Shown: positions 49,011-55,002 of the stretch, one piece after another
Layout of the letters: every line of letters begins with the position of its first letter
How positions within the stretch are numbered: the first letter of the stretch is position 1
Assembly (NCBI GenBank): GCA_019637555.1
Contig: JAHBVK010000043.1
Location: forward strand, 1 to 55,002
Source of the DNA: Anaerolineae bacterium
GTDB lineage: Bacteria; Chloroflexota; Anaerolineae; Aggregatilineales; UBA2796
DNA length: 55,002 nucleotides
Reading direction: 5' to 3'
Program-made: the position numbers and the translations under genes
Notes under the pieces: generated by a model
What the model was told of the DNA's origin: nothing
Database searches by the model: none
Seen by the model: the letters and a program-made list of their open reading frames with translations, nothing else

Positions 49011-52000
49011 ATGGGCGCTGGCAACGGTAAGGGAAATCGCAACGGGAACAGCAACAGCTTCGATTCGCGGTTGGCACAGACGGTGCGTACCAACATCGTG
49101 CGGCAGCGGCGCTTGGAACGTCAGCGCGCCAAGAAAGCGCAAGTTAGCCGCCTAACGCAGATCATCGCGCTGTCGATCACCGCGTTGGTAGTTGGAACGC
49201 TGCTGTTCACCGTTGGCGGTGCGGGCTTAATGGTCGGGATTTACGTGACTTATGCACGCAATTTGCCACCGCCGAGCCAGATCGCCGAAGTGCGCGATCA
49301 ATTCGAGACCACGCGCATCTATGATCGCAGCGGTCAGACAGTGATCTATGAGGTGGTTGATCCCGATGGAGATCGGCAGTACGTACCACTAGGCGAAATC
49401 CCCCCTTATATGCTGGATGCCACCATCGCCATTGAGGACAGAAGTTTCTACAGCAATCCTGGGTTCGATATTCGCGGTGTGGCGCGTTCAGTGTGGCTGG
49501 CACTGACCAATAATGTGGTGCAGGGTGCCAGTACGATCACGCAGCAATTGGTCAAGAACACGCTAATCGAGCCGGAGGAGCGCACGCAGATCACGCCGGA
49601 TCGTAAGATCAAGGAGATCATCCTTGCGGCGGAGATTTCGCGGCTGTACAGCAAAGAGCAGATTCTAGAGTGGTACCTGAATACCAACTTTTATGGCAAT
49701 TTGGCGTATGGCGTGGACGCAGCGGCGAAAGTCTACTTCGGCAAGCGGGTACAGGAATTATCGCTCGGTGAGGCGGCGATGCTGGCGGCGATCCCGCAAA
49801 ACCCGGCGCTGAATCCCTTCGACAATCCAGAGGCGTCGCGACAGCGCCAGCGCGTGGTGCTGGAAAATATGGTGTCGCAAGGTTACATCAGCGCGCAGCA
49901 GATGGATGACGAGCTAAAGCAGACGATTGTGGTGCAGCCGCTAGCCGAACGGTTCGGCTTGGTCGCGCCGCACTTCTCGATCTTTGCACGGCAGCAGGCA
50001 GAGCAAATTCTCAACGATCTGGGACTCGACGGCGCGCGGATGGTTCTGGGCGGCGGGTTGAAGATTTACACCACGCTCGACCTTGATTTGCATTATCAGG
50101 TGGAGTGCGCCACCCGCGCCTACATCACGCGGATTTCCGGCGGTGGCGCGACAGCAGTACCTAACACCTCTAACGGTCAGGAGTGTGCGGCGGCAGCGTA
50201 TTTGCCTAATGTCCCCAACTTTAATTTGAGTCAGGCGCGCAACATCACCAACTCTGCTGTCGTGCTGATCCGACCCGAAACAGGCGAGATTTTGTCAATG
50301 CTTGGCAGCGTGGATTATTGGAACACCGCCATTCAGGGCAACTTCAACGCTGCGTTGGGGTCACGGCAGCCTGCTTCCACCTTCAAGCCGTTCGTCTACG
50401 TTACGGCTTTCACCGCGCCGGAAGTGCAGTACACGCCTGCAACGATGGTGCTGGACATCCCTACTATTTTCAATCAAGACGGTATTCAATACGCACCAAA
50501 GAATGAAGATGATCGCTTTCACGGTCCGATGAGCGTACGTAAGGCGCTGGCAAACTCCTACAATATCCCCGTGGTGCGCGTGCTGGCGAATGTAGGCATC
50601 AGTCAGGTGATCCGACGGGCGCGGCAGTTGGGACTATCGTCGTTGAACGCCACACAAGAAGGTGCTGGCTTGGCGCTGGCGCTGGGCAGTGGTGAAGTCA
50701 ATCTACTCGATCTCACTTACGCTTATACGGTGTTCGCCAATCTAGGTACGATGGTGGGCAAACCGGAAGCGAATCCACGACCGGGATTCCGCTCACTCGA
50801 TCCAACGGCGATCCTGCGCATCGACAACAAGGATGGCAAAACGATCTGGGAATATAAGGATCGCACGTCGACCTTTGCCTCCCAAAATGTGCTAAATAGC
50901 GGTGTCGCTTATCTGATGAACGACATCTTGAGTGATAACAGCGCCCGTCTGGAAGCGTTCGGCAACGGCAATGCGCTGGAACTCTCGCGTCCGGCAGCGG
51001 TCAAGACCGGTACAACCAACGATGTGCGAGATGCGTGGACTGTAGGTTACACCCCCGATCTGGTGACGGGCGTGTGGGTAGGCAACAACAACAATACACC
51101 ATTGGGCGATGATGTCAGCGGACACACCGCCGCTGGTCCGATCTGGCATGCGATCATGGAATACTATCACCGCAACTTGCCTCTACATACGTGGAAACGC
51201 CCCGATTCGGTGGTAGAGGCGACGGTGTGCAAGATCAGCGGACTGCTGCCGACGCCCGCCTGTGATACCAGTAAGGAGTTATTCTTCAGCGATGGCTTGA
51301 CCAGCACCATTCCCACGCAGCCGGATATCTACTGGAAACGGGTGCAAATTAACGCACGTAATGGCTTGCTGGCGACCAGCAGTACACCCGCTGATGCCAT
51401 CGTGGAGTCACAGTTCTTCGATGTACCTGCGGAGGCGTTGGCGTGGGCACGATCCGCTGGCTGGCCCCTGCCGCCGACGGAATATGACTTCGTTGGCACG
51501 GGCGATCCCAACCGCGCTGGACGGATTACTGCTCCGTTAGGGTTGGGCTTGGTGCGCGGTGTGCTTGATGTGCGCGGTACGCTCGATCCCGACAAGGTGG
51601 TCGCCTTCAATCTGGAGTACGGCGCGGGCATCAATCCGACGGCATGGGCGAACATCGGCGGTGGCGATCTGACCGGACGCGGCGAGGATGTGCTGCTCGG
51701 CAGGTGGGACACAACCTCGCTGGATGGTCTGTACACCTTGCGCCTGAGCCTGACGCTGAACGATGGACGCTTCGAGCCATCGATACTACAGATTACGGTG
51801 GATAACGTGCCGCCCATCGCCCAGTTCAGCGCACCGGAGCAGAACGCCAGCTACGCCGTTAGTGACGCGGTGGTGCACTTGAGCGCCAATGTGACTGATA
51901 ACTTTGAGGTGGCGTATGCCGAGATTTTCCACAACGGCGAATTCCTGACCAAGATCGAGAACGCACCGTTCAATGCCGATTGGGTCATCGACGCGCCGGG

Positions 52001-52085
52001 GGTGCATACCTTCGTGGTCGTCGCCTATGATCGGGCAGGCAACTCGGGTGCGAGTCAGACGCTGACGGTGAATGTGCGGGAGTAA
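49011..52085 (+). CDS. Class A penicillin-binding protein (PBP1A-like)
   Basis: 1024 residues from the ATG of MGAGNGKGNRNG, with AGGGGAAAG upstream; a longer frame overlaps the upstream intergenic region. A Gly/Asn-rich basic cytoplasmic tail precedes one membrane helix (about 52-78). The GT51 glycosyltransferase domain has IAIEDRSFYSNPGFD with the catalytic Glu, GASTITQQLVKN and KEIILAAEISRLYSKEQILE. The transpeptidase domain has the SxxK serine in ASTFKPFVY, the SYN in ANSYNIPVVR and KTGTTND. The C-terminal 250 residues form Ig-like beta-domains (FSAPEQNASYAVSDAVVHLS). It polymerises and cross-links peptidoglycan. Confidence 0.95.
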   Translation: MGAGNGKGNRNGNSNSFDSRLAQTVRTNIVRQRRLERQRAKKAQVSRLTQIIALSITALVVGTLLFTVGGAGLMVGIYVTYARNLPPPSQIAEVRDQFETTRIYDRSGQTVIYEVVDPDGDRQYVPLGEIPPYMLDATIAIEDRSFYSNPGFDIRGVARSVWLALTNNVVQGASTITQQLVKNTLIEPEERTQITPDRKIKEIILAAEISRLYSKEQILEWYLNTNFYGNLAYGVDAAAKVYFGKRVQELSLGEAAMLAAIPQNPALNPFDNPEASRQRQRVVLENMVSQGYISAQQMDDELKQTIVVQPLAERFGLVAPHFSIFARQQAEQILNDLGLDGARMVLGGGLKIYTTLDLDLHYQVECATRAYITRISGGGATAVPNTSNGQECAAAAYLPNVPNFNLSQARNITNSAVVLIRPETGEILSMLGSVDYWNTAIQGNFNAALGSRQPASTFKPFVYVTAFTAPEVQYTPATMVLDIPTIFNQDGIQYAPKNEDDRFHGPMSVRKALANSYNIPVVRVLANVGISQVIRRARQLGLSSLNATQEGAGLALALGSGEVNLLDLTYAYTVFANLGTMVGKPEANPRPGFRSLDPTAILRIDNKDGKTIWEYKDRTSTFASQNVLNSGVAYLMNDILSDNSARLEAFGNGNALELSRPAAVKTGTTNDVRDAWTVGYTPDLVTGVWVGNNNNTPLGDDVSGHTAAGPIWHAIMEYYHRNLPLHTWKRPDSVVEATVCKISGLLPTPACDTSKELFFSDGLTSTIPTQPDIYWKRVQINARNGLLATSSTPADAIVESQFFDVPAEALAWARSAGWPLPPTEYDFVGTGDPNRAGRITAPLGLGLVRGVLDVRGTLDPDKVVAFNLEYGAGINPTAWANIGGGDLTGRGEDVLLGRWDTTSLDGLYTLRLSLTLNDGRFEPSILQITVDNVPPIAQFSAPEQNASYAVSDAVVHLSANVTDNFEVAYAEIFHNGEFLTKIENAPFNADWVIDAPGVHTFVVVAYDRAGNSGASQTLTVNVRE

Positions 52086-52130
52086 TAGACGGCAGTTGAG
52101 GGCAAAGAGACATATGCGGAGCGACCAGTA

Positions 52131-52601
52131 TTGATCGAGTGGGGAAATGTCATCGTCGTGCTGCTGGTTCTGGCGGCGCTTGCCATCGTAGCGGAACGGG
52201 TCTACTCCTACCGCAAGAACCGCCCGATCCCGCTGACCGCCGAAGAACTGGAACAGCTCGACCTACAGGCACAGCAGGAAGAAGCTGCCCGCGAGGACGA
52301 ATTCTGGGATCAGCACCGCGCGGAATTACGCAAGCTGATCAACGACATTTTGCAACACTCGGCACGCAGCGATCTGCGGATTGTGGAAGATCGGGAAGCA
52401 CACACACTGAACCTCGTAGGACGCTTGCTGCACACGGAAGAATATCCCTTCGTCACCATTGGCACACGGGCTGAGAGCTTCTACTATCTTTCGCGTGAAG
52501 CTTCGCTTGGTGGCGAAGCAGGTGGCAGCGATAAATCGCCGGAGATGGCAACGATTGAGGAGTTACGGCGCTGGTTAGTAGAGCAGTGGACGTATGGATA
52601 A
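52131..52601 (+). CDS. Unknown single-pass membrane protein
   Basis: 156 residues, TTG start with GGAG upstream. A membrane helix (GNVIVVLLVLAALAIVAERV) is followed by an acidic, helix-prone cytoplasmic part (TAEELEQLDLQAQQEEAARE) and a small globular end (YPFVTIGTRAESFYYLSREA). The last part contains MATIEELRRWLVEQWTYG. No family was recognised. It lies 45 bases after the penicillin-binding protein gene and may share its transcript. Confidence 0.65.
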   Translation: MIEWGNVIVVLLVLAALAIVAERVYSYRKNRPIPLTAEELEQLDLQAQQEEAAREDEFWDQHRAELRKLINDILQHSARSDLRIVEDREAHTLNLVGRLLHTEEYPFVTIGTRAESFYYLSREASLGGEAGGSDKSPEMATIEELRRWLVEQWTYG

Positions 52602-52615
52602 ATCGTGTTGAGCGC

Positions 52616-52939
52616 CTATTTCGCTATCAGCTTGAGCAATTTTAGGTGTACCTGTACTTGCTTGATCAGCGATTTATAGATGTTGACGCCATGCCGCTGT
52701 TCGGTAGAGAGGCTGGAGAATTTATAGTTTGGAGTCGTCAGGTCAATGACATTAAGCTGCCGAGCCGCTTCCATCTCAATTTGCAGCAATTTGGCTTGAT
52801 CGTTCACGTCAGCCGCGTAATGATAGGCAGCAGCAAGTGAATGGTAGGCAGATTCGTAGTGGTGGTCAAGAAATAGATCGAGACTTAACCTGAACAGACG
52901 ATCATAGGGAGTAGGCTCGTTGGCGACAATGCTTGACAT
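52616..52939 (-). CDS. Unknown small helical protein
   Basis: 107 residues, predominantly helical, with paired-helix phrases such as LFLDHHYESAYHSLAAAYHY and VNDQAKLLQIEMEAARQL that recall TPR-like repeats. No signal peptide or membrane helix. The ATG is preceded by AGGCTAGA. Real expression is plausible but unproven; the family was not recognised. Confidence 0.5.
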   Translation of the reverse strand: MSSIVANEPTPYDRLFRLSLDLFLDHHYESAYHSLAAAYHYAADVNDQAKLLQIEMEAARQLNVIDLTTPNYKFSSLSTEQRHGVNIYKSLIKQVQVHLKLLKLIAK

Positions 52940-52995
52940 GGTGTTCTAGCCTCGTTACTTATTGACAGTATACAACGATAGCTACAGCTCCCTTA

Positions 52996-53004
52996 TGATA
53001 TAAT
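52996..53004 (+). promoter_or_regulatory. Extended -10 promoter for the RACo-like gene
   Basis: TG-A-TATAAT, an extended -10 element, 107 bases upstream of the TTG start at 53111. A TTGACA at 52962-52967 is too far away to be its -35 box (31-bp gap). Confidence 0.45.
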
Positions 53005-53110
53005 TGCTAGAAGATGGGCATGATAAATGTCCCTTTCCAGACTAAGACCTTCTAGACCTCTGACAAAACACTGACACGCACTAAGCTACAGGTAGATCCG
53101 GCAAAATACG

Positions 53111-55002
53111 TTGACACAGCACCGTCTCATCTTCCAACCTTCAGGACGACAGGGCAGCGTCGAGGACAATACAACGATTCTCGAGGCGGCGCGGGCGCTC
53201 GGCGTCGGCATCGAAAGCATCTGCGGCGGACGGCAGACCTGTGCCAAGTGTCGGGTCAACATCGCTGAAGGGCAGTTCGCTAAATACGGCGTAGCTTCCA
53301 GTGCTGCTAATGCATCCGAGTTAGAGCCAGTAGAACAACGTTACCGCGACGAGCGAGCGATCCGCAGCGATGAACGGCTGGCGTGCATTGCCTGTGTGCG
53401 CGGCGACATGGTGATCAATGTGCCGCCAGAGGCACAGGCGCAGAAGCAGGTGGTGCGCAAATCGGCATCACAGCGCACGATTGTGATCGATCCGGCGGTG
53501 CGGCAGGTATACGTGGAAGTTGAACCCGCCCAGATCGGGGATCGGCGCGCCGATCTGGAACGCTTGCAAGCTGCGCTGCGTGATCAGTGGCAGCTAGACA
53601 ATGTGAGCATCGACGCCAAACTGATCCCAACGCTAGGCAAGGTGCTGCGAGCTGGCGAGTGGAAAGCCACCGTGACGCTGTGGCAAGATCGGGAAGTGAT
53701 CCGCCTGAGGGCGGGTTACGCCGAGGGGATCGTCGGGCTAGCAGTTGATCTAGGCACGACCACCATCGCGGGCTACCTGTGCGATCTGCGGACGGGCGGG
53801 GTGCTGGCGACGGAAACGCAGATGAATCCGCAGATCGCCTACGGCGAGGATTTGATGTCTCGCGTTAGCTACGGCATGATGAACAGCGACGGCGTGGATC
53901 GGCTGCATCGCGCGGCGATCAAGGCGCTGAACGAGGTGGCGACAGGGGCAGCACGGCAGGCTAATCTACGCGCGGAAGATATTGTTGATCTAGTGGTGGT
54001 CGGCAATCCGATCATGATGCATCTGCTGCTGGGCATCGATCCGGTGGAGTTGGGAGGTGCACCCTTCGCACTCACAGTACGTGATCCGCTGGACATTAAG
54101 GCGCGGGAGTTGGGCATCAGAGTTAACCAAAGCGCTTACATCCATGTGCTGCCGATGCAAGCAGGACATGTTGGCGCGGATGCCACCGCGGTGGCACTGG
54201 CGGAAGCGCCGCACAGCGCTGAGAAGTTAACACTGGTTGTAGATATTGGCACCAATGCGGAGATATTATTAGGAGATAGACGCGGAGTCTATTCTGCTTC
54301 CAGTCCGACAGGACCCGCTTTCGAAGGAGCGCAGATTTTGCACGGACAGCGTGCCGCCCCCGGTGCAATCGAGCGTGTGCGGATCGATCCGCAGACGTTG
54401 GAAGCACGGTTCAAGGTGATCGGGCACGAACGCTGGTCGGATGCGCTGCGACCTGATCAACTGCATGCCACAGGCATCTGCGGATCGGGGATCATCGAGG
54501 TGATTGCGGAGATGTTCCTCAGCGGGATCATCGGCGGCGATGGACGCTTCGTGGTGCGGGAACAGCCACATCCACGCATCCAGATCAGCGACGGCGGGCG
54601 TAGAATGGCTTACGTGCTGGCGACAGCGGATCAGACGGCGACGGGTGCGCCAATCGTGGTGACTCAGGAGGATGTGCGGGCAATCCAGTTGGCGAAGGCG
54701 GCGCTGTATGCGGGGATCGACTTGCTGCGGCAGCACTACCGTGCGGATCGCGGTGAGAATGAAGGCGAGATTCAACGCATCTTGCTGGCGGGCGCGTTCG
54801 GCGCGTACATCGATCCCAAGTACGCTATGATCCTCGGCTTGATCCCCGACGCGGCGCTGGATCAGGTGTTCGCGGTGGGCAACGCGGCAGGCGACGGCGC
54901 ACGGATCGCGCTGCTCAACCGTCAGCAGCGGCTCGAAGCGTTGACGTTAGCACGAGCAATCAATTATATAGAGACTGCTACGGATCCCAATTTTCAGCAG
55001 GC
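53111..55002 (+). CDS. RACo-like ferredoxin/ASKHA-domain protein, partial
   Basis: 630 codons visible; the gene runs off the right edge. It opens at TTG 53111, the first start after an in-frame TAG, and translates as LTQHRLIFQPSGRQGSVEDN. An N-terminal [2Fe-2S] ferredoxin domain has SICGGRQTCAKCRV and later LACIACV, giving the four cysteines. The rest is an ASKHA ATPase-like fold: VGLAVDLGTTTIAGYLCDL, VGNPIMMHLLLGI, LVVDIGTNAEILLGDRRG, ATGICGSGIIEVIAEM and RILLAGAFGAYIDPKYAMIL. This matches the reductive activators of corrinoid proteins (RACo/RamA), which use ATP to return Co(II) corrinoid to Co(I). The methyltransferase partner is not in view and may lie to the right. Confidence 0.85.
   Translation, partial: MTQHRLIFQPSGRQGSVEDNTTILEAARALGVGIESICGGRQTCAKCRVNIAEGQFAKYGVASSAANASELEPVEQRYRDERAIRSDERLACIACVRGDMVINVPPEAQAQKQVVRKSASQRTIVIDPAVRQVYVEVEPAQIGDRRADLERLQAALRDQWQLDNVSIDAKLIPTLGKVLRAGEWKATVTLWQDREVIRLRAGYAEGIVGLAVDLGTTTIAGYLCDLRTGGVLATETQMNPQIAYGEDLMSRVSYGMMNSDGVDRLHRAAIKALNEVATGAARQANLRAEDIVDLVVVGNPIMMHLLLGIDPVELGGAPFALTVRDPLDIKARELGIRVNQSAYIHVLPMQAGHVGADATAVALAEAPHSAEKLTLVVDIGTNAEILLGDRRGVYSASSPTGPAFEGAQILHGQRAAPGAIERVRIDPQTLEARFKVIGHERWSDALRPDQLHATGICGSGIIEVIAEMFLSGIIGGDGRFVVREQPHPRIQISDGGRRMAYVLATADQTATGAPIVVTQEDVRAIQLAKAALYAGIDLLRQHYRADRGENEGEIQRILLAGAFGAYIDPKYAMILGLIPDAALDQVFAVGNAAGDGARIALLNRQQRLEALTLARAINYIETATDPNFQQ

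Noticed and set aside
52962..53004. TTGACA and TATAAT read as one promoter
   Set aside because: The gap is 31 bases, far beyond the usual 16-18 (or 19-20 for MerR-type). Only the extended -10 element is kept.

Overview
The window most resembles a chromosomal segment of a Chloroflexota bacterium, probably of Anaerolineae type. This is inferred from gene style alone: Thr/Pro-rich linkers rich in NTPT/TPT, membrane-anchored TIR proteins, FHA and PP2C proteins with large extracytoplasmic parts, and a fused rhamnulose-phosphate aldolase/dehydrogenase. There are no rRNA or tRNA genes to confirm it. Coding density is high, genes lie on both strands in short operons, and several starts are TTG or GTG.

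Layout. 1-2.65 kb: the start of an unknown gene, a cytochrome P450 and a divergent TetR regulator sharing one promoter region. 2.6-9.65 kb: an L-rhamnose catabolic operon (rhaA-rhaB-rhaEW, minus strand), facing a broken GntR/UTRA regulator whose likely operator survives, then a UxaA-family dehydratase. 9.7-14.6 kb: an atypical receiver-domain protein, a DEAD-box helicase between two clusters of dispersed double-hairpin repeats, a decayed SDR gene and a VOC protein. 14.8-18.3 kb: a translationally coupled pair, a membrane FHA protein and a membrane PP2C phosphatase with an outside SH3-like domain. 18.4-22.9 kb: agmatinase, Uma2 protein, acyl-CoA dehydrogenase, aldo/keto reductase and nitroreductase. 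23.0-26.9 kb: two sensor kinases, one with a DNA-binding HTH domain, and between them a truncated second copy of the nitroreductase gene. 26.9-34.9 kb: a flavoprotein, a TIR-TM-vWA-lectin-like protein, a GT4 glycosyltransferase, a ClbS/DfsB protein and a glycosidase-like lipoprotein. 35.0-38.1 kb: aroC-aroK and proA. 38.1-39.3 kb: a mer-like cassette with a typical MerR promoter (19-bp spacer). 39.4-43.3 kb: a secreted protein, a zinc-ribbon/FHA protein, pfkA and mltG. 43.4-48.9 kb: a TIR-WD40 protein flanked by a duplicated fragment of the neighbouring dehydrogenase gene, then that gene and an MFS transporter. 49.0-55.0 kb: a class A penicillin-binding protein, two small unknown proteins and a partial RACo-like ferredoxin/ASKHA protein.

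How the genes work together. The rhamnose genes form a nearly complete intracellular route from L-rhamnose to dihydroxyacetone phosphate and, probably, lactate, but no transporter is in view and the local regulator is dead. The FHA/PP2C pair, the zinc-ribbon FHA protein, the sensor kinases and the two TIR proteins indicate much signalling across the membrane. MltG and the class A PBP serve the cell wall. The best candidates for undescribed biology are the two membrane TIR proteins, the FHA-PP2C pair and the HTH-linked histidine kinase. The clearest genome-history signals are the GntR and SDR remnants, the nitroreductase partial duplication and the direct repeat bracketing the TIR-WD40 gene.
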